Shown: positions 9,762 to 18,418 of the stretch, piece after piece | Layout: each line of letters begins with the position of its first letter | Position numbering within the stretch: position 1 is the first letter of the stretch | Source: a bacterium | Lineage (GTDB): Bacteria; Planctomycetota; Planctomycetia; Planctomycetales; Planctomycetaceae | Length of the DNA stretch: 64,000 nucleotides | Assembly: GCA_016125225.1 (NCBI GenBank) | Contig: WGME01000013.1 | Span: 310,001-374,000, forward strand | Direction of reading: 5' to 3' | Program-made: the position numbers and the translations under genes | The notes under the pieces: generated by a model | Seen by the model: only the letters and a program-made list of their open reading frames with translations | Database searches by the model: none | What the model was told of the DNA's origin: nothing

Positions 9762-10238
9762 TCAGCGGAGCGGAGCCGCTTCCGCTTTGGCCTGCTGGAC
9801 TTCGGTTCGTCGCACCAACGCAGCGTTGAGCGTGTCCCGGAAGGTTTCGGCCTTCATGTAACCCGGCTTGTGCAGGAGCAGATCGACCTGGGGAGACAGC
9901 ACCACAGTCGTGGGCAGCGACTCAATCGCCAGAACTTCAACGATTCGCGTTTCTTTATCAAAATCGAGCAAAGTCGGGACGAAGTTCGCCGTGATGAATT
10001 GCGCCAGTTTGGGGTTCGCCGAGGTCTCGCGAATAAGTTTGTGGCAATAGGTACACCAACTGGCGGTGAAGATCACCAGTAACGGCCGATCAAGTTCGAC
10101 AGCGCGCCGATGTGCGGACTTTAAGAGCCGCTGCCAGGGAATGCCTTCAGCTGCTTCTTCAGCCTGCACGGTCTGTGCAAAGGCTGTGGCGAGACCGCCT
10201 GTTACCAAAGTCTTCCAGACAAATTCCCGGCGATCCAT
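9762..10238 (-). CDS. Exported thioredoxin-fold protein
   Basis: The N-terminus MDRREFVWKTLVTGGLATAF resembles a twin-arginine-type or Sec signal ending near AQTVQA. It precedes a thioredoxin fold with WCTYC (Cys62 and Cys65) as the redox site and a later cis-Pro in ESLPTTVVL. It is of the thioredoxin-7/DsbD-C-terminal type, so a periplasmic disulfide reductase or thiol-transfer role is likely. The ATG at 10238 has AAAGGGA upstream; six further codons are open but lack support. It is separated by about 190 bases from aroDE and divergent from the ABC gene. Confidence 0.85.
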   Translation of the reverse strand: MDRREFVWKTLVTGGLATAFAQTVQAEEAAEGIPWQRLLKSAHRRAVELDRPLLVIFTASWCTYCHKLIRETSANPKLAQFITANFVPTLLDFDKETRIVEVLAIESLPTTVVLSPQVDLLLHKPGYMKAETFRDTLNAALVRRTEVQQAKAEAAPLR

Positions 10239-10479
10239 GCGATATCCCTTTCGCACGTGCGAACCAATGCGTTAGCAGTTGTATCGGTTGTAACGCCCGT
10301 GTCGCTCGCTTCGAATCCCGTTTCGCGGGCGCCAATTCCCACAGGACCGGCAGTTTCTGCCCGCTAATGTCACAGGCTGTACAGGACGCGCCGTCGTTCC
10401 TATTGGTTGTTTCCCGGAGTCGCTGAGCGGTACAGTGCGCCGCGTGCGTTCCATCATTTCTCACTGCGAGGCCGTTCCC

Positions 10480-12018
10480 ATGCCCGCTGCTACCTTGATC
10501 GAATTCCGCCGGGTGACCAAGCGGTTTCAGGCCGTCACCGCTCTCTGCAATGTCTCGTTCGCGGTGCAGCGAGGCGAGTTCCATGCGTTATGCGGCGAAA
10601 ACGGGGCGGGCAAAAGTACGCTGATGAAAGTGCTGTCGGGGGTCATTCCCGACTACGAAGGGACCATCGCCTTGGATGGCCGAACGCTTGAGTTGGCGGG
10701 GCCACGCGATGCGGAAGAGCAGGGCATCAGCATCATCCATCAGGAGCTGAATCTGGTAGGACAGCTGTCTGCCGCGGCGAACATCTTTCTGGGGCGAGAA
10801 GTGTGTGCCGGTGGCGTCTGGCTCGATGACAGAACAATGCTCAACCGAGCGCAGGAACTGTTCGACCAATTGGAATGCCAAATTCCCCCGGGGGAACTTG
10901 TCAGCCGCTTGCGGATTGGCGATCAGCAACTGGTCGAGATCGCCAAGGCGTTATCGCTGAACACACAGATTCTGATTATGGATGAACCGACGAGTGCCCT
11001 CACGGAGAGTGAGGTGGCCCGTTTGTTTCGCGTGATCGCCCGGTTACGCAGTCAAGGCGTGACGATCATTTACATTTCCCACAAGATGGATGAAGTCTTT
11101 CAGCATGCGGACCACATCACCGTATTGCGCGACGGGCAGGTGGTACAGACCATGCCCCGTGCAGAGACCAGCCCGGAAGAGATCACACGGCTGATGGTGG
11201 GACGCGAATTGGCAATGGCTCAGCGCGTCGAATCCCGTGTCTCCGGCTACGAAGTTTTGCGGGTGCGGAATCTCTCCTTAGCCTGGCCGGGGCATGCCCG
11301 TGGCTGGCGGCTATCGAATATCGATCTGGCGGTCCATCGCGGAGAAGTGCTCGGCATTGCCGGGTTGATGGGAGCCGGTCGCACGGAATTGCTGGAATGC
11401 CTGTACGGCAGCAGTGCGTTGCCGCCGGAGGGGGAAATGATGTTGCAGGGACGGCCCGTCACGTTTCGACATCCCGCAGAAGCCCTGGCTGCCGGTGTGG
11501 CGATGGTGACCGAAGACCGCAAACAACTCGGGCTGATCCCCTCCATGAATGTGCGGCAGCACATCACCTTGTCGAGCCTGTATGCTTCGGTGATCGGCGG
11601 ATTCGTCAGCGGCTCTCGCGAACGGCAACAAGCGGAGACGGCAGTTGAACAGTTGCGGATCAAGACCGCCGGAACCGAAGCGGCAATCACCGCCCTCAGC
11701 GGCGGCAATCAGCAGAAATGCCTCATCGCCCGTGCGTTACAGACCCATCCGCAATTGCTGCTGCTGGATGACCCGACCCGTGGCATTGATGTCGGAGCGA
11801 AAGCCGAAATCTATCGTTTGATCGACGAGCTTTGTGCCCAGGGGTTGGCCATCATCATCACCTCCAGCGAACTGCCGGAACTGCTGACCGTATGCGACCG
11901 GATCATGGTCCTCTGCGAGGGCCGCAAAACCGGGGAATTCACACGGGCAGAGTTCTCGGAAGAGAGCCTCATGGCCGCCGCGACGGCTGCCTATCAAACC
12001 TCTGCCAGCGTCAATTGA
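10480..12018 (+). CDS. Sugar-type ABC transporter ATP-binding protein (RbsA/MglA family, duplicated ATPase)
   Basis: This 512-residue protein has two ATPase halves. The first has an intact Walker A (GENGAGKST), a signature helix with RIGDQQLVEIAKAL, and Walker B LIMDEPTSALTE. The second has the degenerate P-loop GLMGAGRTEL, LSGGNQQK and LLDDPTRGIDVG. This is the pattern of ribose/galactose/xylose importer ATPases. No permease or sugar-binding protein gene is adjacent, so the partner must be encoded elsewhere. The ATG at 10480 follows GCGAGG; an upstream GTG at 10435 is less likely. Its 3' end overlaps the convergent PH-like gene by eight bases. Confidence 0.9.
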   Translation: MPAATLIEFRRVTKRFQAVTALCNVSFAVQRGEFHALCGENGAGKSTLMKVLSGVIPDYEGTIALDGRTLELAGPRDAEEQGISIIHQELNLVGQLSAAANIFLGREVCAGGVWLDDRTMLNRAQELFDQLECQIPPGELVSRLRIGDQQLVEIAKALSLNTQILIMDEPTSALTESEVARLFRVIARLRSQGVTIIYISHKMDEVFQHADHITVLRDGQVVQTMPRAETSPEEITRLMVGRELAMAQRVESRVSGYEVLRVRNLSLAWPGHARGWRLSNIDLAVHRGEVLGIAGLMGAGRTELLECLYGSSALPPEGEMMLQGRPVTFRHPAEALAAGVAMVTEDRKQLGLIPSMNVRQHITLSSLYASVIGGFVSGSRERQQAETAVEQLRIKTAGTEAAITALSGGNQQKCLIARALQTHPQLLLLDDPTRGIDVGAKAEIYRLIDELCAQGLAIIITSSELPELLTVCDRIMVLCEGRKTGEFTRAEFSEESLMAAATAAYQTSASVN

Positions 12019-12868
12019 CCGCCACTTGTTTGATGCGTTGTTCACGCAGGAAACAAAGCCGACGGAACAAATCGTTCGCCAGGGACATGCGACTGCGATC
12101 GGTAAAGATAAAGACGGTCACCCCTTCTTTGATGATGAACGCCGCCCCGGATTTTTTGAACCAGTGGAACCACTTGATCGCGATGAGTGAGGAAATGAAG
12201 CCGAACACGGCCCAGACGACGGTGCCGACGAGAATGGTCAGCAGGCGTTCGCGGGAGTCTTCGTAGTCCATGGCCATCATGATGGTGGCGATCCAACCGG
12301 AGATGTGCGTGAAGGCCACCGAAATCAGCGAGATATAGAGCCACAACTTGCTGGGTTGATAGAAGACGTTGCTGTTGATCGATTCCAGAAAGCCATCCTG
12401 GTAGACCACTTCCCCCCAGAAGGTCATCCGCATCGCCGCCACACGACGATCGGTGAGTGCCCCGAATGAATGGGTCCCAAAGATCCAGAGACCTTCGAAG
12501 CCGAGGTAGTCGACAGCGTAGTAGGTTTCGTCGGGTGGGGTGAACTGACGAAACATGGTTTCGATGGCTTGCCGATCACCCCCCAAAGCCCGCGATGTCA
12601 ACGATTTGGCCATCGTCGGTGGCGGAGCGGCCGGTTGTGCGTTGGCATAGGCTTGCGGTTGGCCGGTGGGCATGGTGGGCTGGCCCTGCCAGGCCTGTGC
12701 CTGTGGAGCCGGCGCCGCAACCGGCCCGGCGGTGACGACTGGAATTTGTCCCGGAGTGGCACCTGGCCGTTGAGCTTTCGGAAGTGGAACCTGCCCACCA
12801 GCCGCGGGCTGTCCCCCGGCCATGGGACGTTGCTGCGGACGCTTTGGATCTCCACCACCCGTCGACAT
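12011..12868 (-). CDS. Pro/Ala-rich membrane protein with bacterial PH-like domain
   Basis: The first 85 residues are Pro, Ala, Gln and Gly rich and probably disordered. The rest contains a segment LGFEGLWIFGTHSFGALTDRRVAAMRM, typical of short bacterial PH (bPH) domains. Two membrane helices follow (about residues 174-196 and 210-231), then a second strand-rich part, FIIKEGVTVFIFTDRSRM. It lies 91 bases downstream of the TIR-domain gene on the same strand and is probably co-transcribed with it. The bPH fold suggests a membrane-surface scaffold; its role is unknown. Confidence 0.65.
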   Translation of the reverse strand: MSTGGGDPKRPQQRPMAGGQPAAGGQVPLPKAQRPGATPGQIPVVTAGPVAAPAPQAQAWQGQPTMPTGQPQAYANAQPAAPPPTMAKSLTSRALGGDRQAIETMFRQFTPPDETYYAVDYLGFEGLWIFGTHSFGALTDRRVAAMRMTFWGEVVYQDGFLESINSNVFYQPSKLWLYISLISVAFTHISGWIATIMMAMDYEDSRERLLTILVGTVVWAVFGFISSLIAIKWFHWFKKSGAAFIIKEGVTVFIFTDRSRMSLANDLFRRLCFLREQRIKQVAVN

Positions 12869-12959
12869 ATCACGACTCCCTGCAATTCAAGTACGATGTT
12901 ACTTAATTACCATTGTGCTCTCTGACTGAGACAAAGACGGCCTGTCAGCCGACGCCATC

Positions 12960-13523
12960 TCAGCCCGAATTCAACCAGCGCCAGAAACGGGCCCAGGCAC
13001 CATTTCCCTCCGGGGCGTCCCATTGATCCATCGGCGTAACCGGCACCACAACGGGTGGGACAAAGGGTTGCACCACGATCGGTTGCAAACCAACGGGGGC
13101 AGATGTTGCCGCTTGCGGACGATTGAGCAGTCCGCGTACGGCTTCCGCCAATTGATTCACCCGCAAAGGCAATGGCGGCGGATAGGCATTCAACCAGTGT
13201 GTCGTGCCCAGGAAATACTGCATCTCCTGAGACATCGCAAAATCTTGTAAACGAAACGGCAGGATCGGCATGTTCCGTGTCACCGCCCGTTGAATCTCAC
13301 GCAACACCTGCTGCGACTGATCGGCCGCAGGAGAATAGACCAGCACCATCACCCGGGATTGATCCAGCCCTTGCACAATCGCCGCGGCCCAGGTGGTTCC
13401 TGGGGCAATATCGCGCGGAGCCACCCAGCATTTCCAGCCTTGGCGTTCCAGTTCCTGCACAATCAACTGAGCAATTTCAGCATCACGCGAGGAGTGGCTG
13501 ACAAACACGTCATAGCTCGACAT
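12960..13523 (-). CDS. TIR-domain protein
   Basis: Residues 1-140 form a Toll/interleukin-1 receptor domain: YDVFVSHSSRDAEIA at the start, KCWVAPRDIAPGTTW (box 2-like loop), and VLVYSPAADQS. A Glu at residue 76 in VLREIQRA sits where TIR NAD-cleaving enzymes carry their catalytic Glu. The end of the domain reads THWLNAYPPPL, then a Pro/Val-rich linker and a short Trp-rich tail (ARFWRWLNSG). TIR domains act either in protein-protein contacts or as NADases in anti-phage defence; which applies here is not known. It precedes the PH-like membrane protein gene. Confidence 0.85.
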   Translation of the reverse strand: MSSYDVFVSHSSRDAEIAQLIVQELERQGWKCWVAPRDIAPGTTWAAAIVQGLDQSRVMVLVYSPAADQSQQVLREIQRAVTRNMPILPFRLQDFAMSQEMQYFLGTTHWLNAYPPPLPLRVNQLAEAVRGLLNRPQAATSAPVGLQPIVVQPFVPPVVVPVTPMDQWDAPEGNGAWARFWRWLNSG

Positions 13524-13811
13524 GGTCGGACTCGCCTCTCCTCAAACCCGTGATGTCACCACTCCAGCTGCGGAGTCCATACGTTCTGGCCCGCCGCTTG
13601 GATCACATGTTTGCACACCATTCCATGCAGGTTTACGCCTGTCAACTGTTGCAGCAGGAGATTCGATGCCTCGCAGAGCGCCGTTTGCACGTTGTCGTCG
13701 AGTCTGCGACCTCGACAAAGATTCGCTGTGCAGTCTGGCGACTGGTCACAAAGTCCGGTTAGAATCCCATTTCAACAACTTTTGATTTGTTGCAGAGAGG
13801 TACAGACAGTG

Positions 13812-16800
13812 ATGACTAAATTCATCGTGCCGGTATTGTGGTTCGGCTCACTGGCGTGCGGGCTGAATGCCGCGGCTCAGGAACCACCAGCGTTGTCGGC
13901 GCAGGCTACGGTCCGGTTGGGATTCGAGGAAGCGGATGGCCCGGCGCTGGATACCGCGACTGTGGGCACATCTGCGGACAATGCTTCTCTGCAAAATGGT
14001 GCGACGCGGGTTTCCAGCCCCTTCTGGAATCAGTCCGGGCACAAAGCCGTACAACTCGACTCCACTCAACAGCAGTTTCTCGAGATCGCCGATGGTGAGG
14101 ATGTCGATCGGCCCGATGCGGTCACGTTCAGTCTGCTCACCGTCAATCTCCTGGCCAATGATGATGCCGCGTTTCATGGACTCGTGGCCAAACGGGGCAT
14201 GCAGGATGGCAAGGTTTTCACGAACTACGGCATCAATTTCACCATGCAGCAGGATACCTTTCAGGTCTATATCAACGATGGCCGGGGCTACCGCGTCGTG
14301 CGGTACAGCACCAAGGCCGCCTTGCCCACACGCAAACTTCTGCATGTTACCGCCACGTTTCAGGTGGCCGATGCACCGGGGCAAGATGCCGATACCGATG
14401 TCGATGATGTGCGGATTCAGTATTTCGTCAACGGTCAACCGTTAACCCCCACGAGCGTAACGAACGGGTTTGTCGAGGGAACTTCGGGATGGATTACCGA
14501 TGTCGAAGTGGCTGGCCTCGTCAACAATCTGCCGGTGACCTTGGGGCGGAGTGAAGCGGGCGGTGAGTATTATCAGGGTGTGATTGATGAGTTTCTGCTG
14601 TTTCCCAAAGCCTTAACTCCGGAAGAGGTGAAGCAACTCTTTCATGAAGTGGCAGGGAGCAATGTCGAACAACTCATTCAGGACGATCAGGCCGCTCCCG
14701 CGAAGATTCCCGATGTCGCCCGGCTGACCCAACCCGGCTTCAGCAGCGGCTCAACCACTCAAGTGGTGATGGTCGGCAAGAACCTGTTGTCCCAACCGGA
14801 GGTCATCGTCCCTGTCGCGGGCGTGACGACGGAAATTGTTGGCGAGCCGAAAGATGATCGTCTGACCGTGAAACTTACGATCGCAGACCACGTTCGCCCC
14901 GGTTTCTATCCGTTATATGTTCGCACGGCCAATGGCATCAGCGAACCTCAACCGATGGCGATTGATTGGCTGCCGCATCGCAATGCCACGGAAGTCACCG
15001 CGATGCAACCGGCCACGTTACCAGCGGCTCTCTTTGGCACGTTGGCCGGCGGTCAGGAACAAAAGGCCTACTTTCAGGGAACGAAAGGCCAGCGGATTGT
15101 TGCCGATCTCGAACTGAAACGACTGGGGGGCAAAGCCAATCCGGTCCTGGAGCTGAAGACCGCACAAGGGACCCCGATCACCATTGCCTGGGGATCGGCG
15201 GCTTTGCAAGGAGACGTCCGCCTCGAACATCGCCTGCCGGCTGATGGATTGTACTACGTGGAACTGCATGACCTGGTCTATCGCGCTCCGGGGCCCAATT
15301 CCTATCGATTGAAGCTGGGGGATCTGAAGTTCGTCGACCATACCTTCCCCCCCGCCAGCCAACCCGGCCCATTGTCGTTTGAACCCATCGGTACCGGCTT
15401 TGACGTCGGAGAATCGCTCTCGGCGGATGTGGAGAATGTGGACGTCGCGGACTGGGCACCGGTGGTTTTACCGCGCGACTCGCAAGTCGCTGGCCCTTGG
15501 CCTTATGTCGAGTTGTCCCCCGCTCAGGATGTGGTCGAAACCCCCGTCGCTGAAGGACAATGGCAGACGGTCGATGCTCAACTGACGGACCCGCAAGTCC
15601 CCGCCGTCGCCATCGATGGACGCTTGCTGCATCCCGGCGAACGCGATCAGTATCTATTGCCGGTGACATCCGGCCAGAAGCTGCGGTTCCGATTGGAAAC
15701 GCAGTCACTGTCGTCGCCGGTGCATGGCGAATTGGAGATTCTCGGCCATCCGCAAGGGAATCGGCTTGCGATTTCGGGCGATCAACCCTCGGACGCGGAC
15801 GTCACACTCGACTACACCATTCCTGCGAATATGACTCAGGTGCGAGTCGCGATTCGTGATCTCTTCAATCAAGGCAATCCCCAGTCGTTCTATCGGCTTG
15901 TCATTGGTCCCGCCGACCGCCCCAACTTCTCCCTCAGCACAACGGCGGCGACGCTGCAACTGCCTGAGCAAGGGACCAGCCTGGTGGAAGTCACCGTCAA
16001 CCGGGCTGGTTATGCGGGGCCGATCGCATTGTCTGTCGCGGGATCGGATTCCCAGACACTGACGATTGAGCCCACCACCATTCCTGCGGGGGTGACCGGG
16101 AAGGTGCTCTGTCGAATTCAACAGACGGCGAAGCCCGAATCACGCGCGGGTGTGACCTTCAAGATTGTCGGCTCCACAGTCGACGTGCATCCTCCCCTTG
16201 TACGAACGGCATCGCGGGCTGACGACGGTGTTTTGCCAGCCTATCAGGATGCGCTGGCCTTGGGACAGACGGCATTGCAGGGCTTGTCCCTCGAATTGCT
16301 CGACCCACCCGCGGTGTTGTTCAAGGGGGCTCCCCAACAGCTGTCCCTGAAAGTGATGCGTCAGGCCGATCGTGAGGTCGCTCGGCAACCAGTACGGATT
16401 ACCACCCGGTCCACCGAAACCGTTCGGCAACGCCAGGCCAATAACCCCGGTGCGGGAACGTTCCCGGTCATCGGTATCGGTACCGATCTGATGCTCGCAC
16501 CAGAGACGCAAGATGCCACCGTTCAACTTCAGGTTCCGTTGGATGTGGCGGAAGCGACCGTGGAGTTGGCCATCGTTGCGGAAGCCGTTCCGCATCTCTA
16601 TTCCGATCGCGTGATCGGCACCGCCTATTCGCGGCCGTTCCGTGTGCAGGTGCAAACGGCTGTGGCGCCCATGCTTGAGGCGGCCACTCTGACGGCGAAG
16701 TCGGAAACGTCGCATGAAGTGACGGGCAAACTGCAACGCACCGCCGGATTCACGGGCCCAGTGTCGGTGACACTCATTGGCTTGCCCAAGGGATACGCCG

Positions 16801-16970
16801 TGCAAGCGGCAGAAGTGGCCGGCGATCAGAACGACTTCAAACTGATCGTCACCGCACCGGCTGTGACTGCGGAAACAGCCGTGGCGAACGTGAAACTCCA
16901 CGTCACCACATCGGGGTCGGCGATTGCCGCCGATCAGGATGTTGCGCTCAAAGTGGTTCCGAAAGAATAA
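13812..16970 (+). CDS. Large secreted LamG-like / PPC-domain protein
   Basis: A 1052-residue exported protein with a cleavable signal (MTKFIVPVLWFGSLACGLNA). Residues about 30-270 form a LamG/concanavalin-like jelly roll. An IPT/TIG-like segment follows (about 300-385), then a pre-peptidase C-terminal (PPC)-like domain (about 400-520). A second PPC-like region (about 600-710) and Ig-like beta domains to the end complete the protein. No catalytic motif is seen. Proteins of this make-up are common surface or periplasmic proteins in planctomycetes. GAGAGG lies about 11 bases before ATG 13812. The divergent TIR gene lies on the other side of a 290-base promoter region. A hairpin at 17010-17034 follows the stop. 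Confidence 0.8.
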   Translation: MTKFIVPVLWFGSLACGLNAAAQEPPALSAQATVRLGFEEADGPALDTATVGTSADNASLQNGATRVSSPFWNQSGHKAVQLDSTQQQFLEIADGEDVDRPDAVTFSLLTVNLLANDDAAFHGLVAKRGMQDGKVFTNYGINFTMQQDTFQVYINDGRGYRVVRYSTKAALPTRKLLHVTATFQVADAPGQDADTDVDDVRIQYFVNGQPLTPTSVTNGFVEGTSGWITDVEVAGLVNNLPVTLGRSEAGGEYYQGVIDEFLLFPKALTPEEVKQLFHEVAGSNVEQLIQDDQAAPAKIPDVARLTQPGFSSGSTTQVVMVGKNLLSQPEVIVPVAGVTTEIVGEPKDDRLTVKLTIADHVRPGFYPLYVRTANGISEPQPMAIDWLPHRNATEVTAMQPATLPAALFGTLAGGQEQKAYFQGTKGQRIVADLELKRLGGKANPVLELKTAQGTPITIAWGSAALQGDVRLEHRLPADGLYYVELHDLVYRAPGPNSYRLKLGDLKFVDHTFPPASQPGPLSFEPIGTGFDVGESLSADVENVDVADWAPVVLPRDSQVAGPWPYVELSPAQDVVETPVAEGQWQTVDAQLTDPQVPAVAIDGRLLHPGERDQYLLPVTSGQKLRFRLETQSLSSPVHGELEILGHPQGNRLAISGDQPSDADVTLDYTIPANMTQVRVAIRDLFNQGNPQSFYRLVIGPADRPNFSLSTTAATLQLPEQGTSLVEVTVNRAGYAGPIALSVAGSDSQTLTIEPTTIPAGVTGKVLCRIQQTAKPESRAGVTFKIVGSTVDVHPPLVRTASRADDGVLPAYQDALALGQTALQGLSLELLDPPAVLFKGAPQQLSLKVMRQADREVARQPVRITTRSTETVRQRQANNPGAGTFPVIGIGTDLMLAPETQDATVQLQVPLDVAEATVELAIVAEAVPHLYSDRVIGTAYSRPFRVQVQTAVAPMLEAATLTAKSETSHEVTGKLQRTAGFTGPVSVTLIGLPKGYAVQAAEVAGDQNDFKLIVTAPAVTAETAVANVKLHVTTSGSAIAADQDVALKVVPKE

Positions 16971-17543
16971 CCCGCGCTATTCCTATCAGGCACAGATCTG
17001 CATAGGGCGCACGTGTTACTTGAGGTGACACGTGTTCCCACTGTTCGCAGGCAATCGGTGGAATCGTTGTTTTCACTTCGAACACGGTTCAACGGATGCT
17101 GTGATGGCGGGCTGGTCGCTCAGCGATCACGGAATGAGATGGTCGCGATGTGACCCAAACTTTTTCTGCGGTCTTGCGGATTTGAAATACGAACCCCTCT
17201 GCATCGTCACGCCTCAACGTAAGTATTGAGATGGGCGAGACATTGGGTCTCAGATGTGACGTATTTCCAAGGGTTTAGAGCAGTCTTACATGGCCGAAAG
17301 GTGGAAGCTCTGCGAGACAATTCGCAGGCAATCAAGCAGTACAAAGCCAGCTTGTCGGAATCGACAGGCACGCCACTTGCGAATGTGTTCCCACGCAAAC
17401 CAACGAATGGTCGCAAGGCAACAATCAGCGGTTTGGAAGACCGCTGCTCTCAGACACACGATGCGTGGCTGATCAAACTCAGCCCTCTGTCAAAGTCGAA
17501 GAGAAATGGCCGCGATCATTCTCCAGAGAAAGGAAGACAGACG
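16971..17543. other. Intergenic stretch of 573 bases
   Basis: It holds the hairpin at 17010-17034 near its left end and AAAGGAAG at about 17530 as ribosome binding site of the next gene. Short open frames on both strands (for example 17032-17229 and 17207-17416) show no protein-like features and no ribosome binding site. No RNA gene was recognised. Confidence 0.5.
17010..17034. terminator. Hairpin downstream of the secreted LamG-like gene
   Basis: A ten-base stem, CACGTGTTAC paired to GTGACACGTG with one G-T wobble, and a five-base loop lie 40 bases after the stop. There is no U-tract, so it could also be an operator-like palindrome. Confidence 0.45.
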
Positions 17544-17852
17544 ATGTTTCGATCCAGTTTAATCGTTGTGGCGATGGCAGCGGCCGCCATGTTGACAACC
17601 ACTGACTCGGCGGACGCTGCAGCCGTACGCGTCTACCGTGGTCCGGCCCGGTCTCGGGTTGTGGTGCGTGGCCCTTACAACACGTATCGCTACTCAGCCC
17701 CGCGTGCCTACTACGGCCCGCGTGTGTACCGTGGTTACGGCTACGGCTATGCGAGCCCGTATGGGGCCTATTACGGTCGGGGCTATAACCCCTATGTGAA
17801 CGGTGGGATCTATTACAACGGTCCCCGCACCAACGTGTGGTTTCGCTACTAA
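17544..17852 (+). CDS. Small secreted Tyr/Gly/Arg-rich protein
   Basis: A 102-residue protein. A signal peptide (MFRSSLIVVAMAAAAML, cleavage near ADA) precedes a mature part dominated by Tyr, Gly, Arg and Pro. It contains short repeats such as YRGYGYGY and YYGRGYNPY. It is probably an unfolded or cell-surface structural protein. The family is not identified beyond low-complexity exported proteins seen in planctomycetes. ATG 17544 is supported by the signal peptide start and AGGAAG about nine bases upstream. A strong terminator follows the stop. Confidence 0.75.
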   Translation: MFRSSLIVVAMAAAAMLTTTDSADAAAVRVYRGPARSRVVVRGPYNTYRYSAPRAYYGPRVYRGYGYGYASPYGAYYGRGYNPYVNGGIYYNGPRTNVWFRY

Positions 17853-17885
17853 TCACACGATGGTCGTTGAATTGACTGCGGATGA

Positions 17886-17915
17886 GAGCCCCTCATTGAT
17901 TTCGATGAGGGGCTC
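17886..17915. terminator. Bidirectional terminator hairpin
   Basis: A perfect 11-base stem (GAGCCCCTCAT paired to ATGAGGGGCTC) with an 8-base loop lies between the convergent Tyr/Gly-rich gene and the small membrane-protein gene. It is well placed to end both transcripts. Confidence 0.7.
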
Positions 17916-17956
17916 ATTGATTTGATAGAGATCGGTACCGCTCCTCTCAGTCCCAT

Positions 17957-18394
17957 TCAACCCGAGTTACTGACGACGGAGACAAGTGCCCCGCAGAACC
18001 ACACAAACCAGCCCGTCATCCACAGCCACAAACGCATGCCGCGGGTGAGTCGACCATGCGGTCGCCATAGAACTTGAAGCAAGGTGGCGACCAACAGCGC
18101 TCCCAGGCAGACAGGCAGTACCCGCCAGGCCACTTCGAAGCAGAAGTCACGATTCCGGCCTTCCAGCGTAGCCGTGAATGGTCCCAAAATGCTGGGGACG
18201 ATGAGCCTTGAATAGTCTGCCAGATCGTTGGACCCAACGGCATATCGTGGTGAAAGCAGGGACCAAATCAGATATAACGTAAATGGGTTCAGTGGAAACC
18301 AGACGAGTCCCAGGCCGATCAAATGCCAGAGCGAAAAACACGGCATCCCTCGCGGCTTCGTCGGAGCCTGCGTGGTTTCAATCCGGTGAGTCAT
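17957..18394 (-). CDS. Hypothetical multi-pass membrane protein
   Basis: A 145-residue protein with three hydrophobic segments (about residues 22-48, 91-109 and 121-141) separated by short polar loops. No family was recognised. It starts 24 bases after the DUF1501 gene on the same strand and is probably co-transcribed with it. Nothing in the sequence points to a specific role. Confidence 0.6.
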   Translation of the reverse strand: MTHRIETTQAPTKPRGMPCFSLWHLIGLGLVWFPLNPFTLYLIWSLLSPRYAVGSNDLADYSRLIVPSILGPFTATLEGRNRDFCFEVAWRVLPVCLGALLVATLLQVLWRPHGRLTRGMRLWLWMTGWFVWFCGALVSVVSNSG

Positions 18395-18418
18395 GATGTA
18401 CTCAATCGTCGGTTTCTA

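Noticed and set aside
10300-10340. tRNA-like T-loop (TTCGAATCC) and CGCGGGCGCCA near the 3' end
   Set aside because: The flanking bases do not form a T-stem or an acceptor stem; it lies in the divergent promoter region of the ABC gene.
17032-17229. Open frame of 65 codons in the 573-base gap
   Set aside because: No ribosome binding site, no protein-like pattern and overlapping stops nearby; most likely noise.
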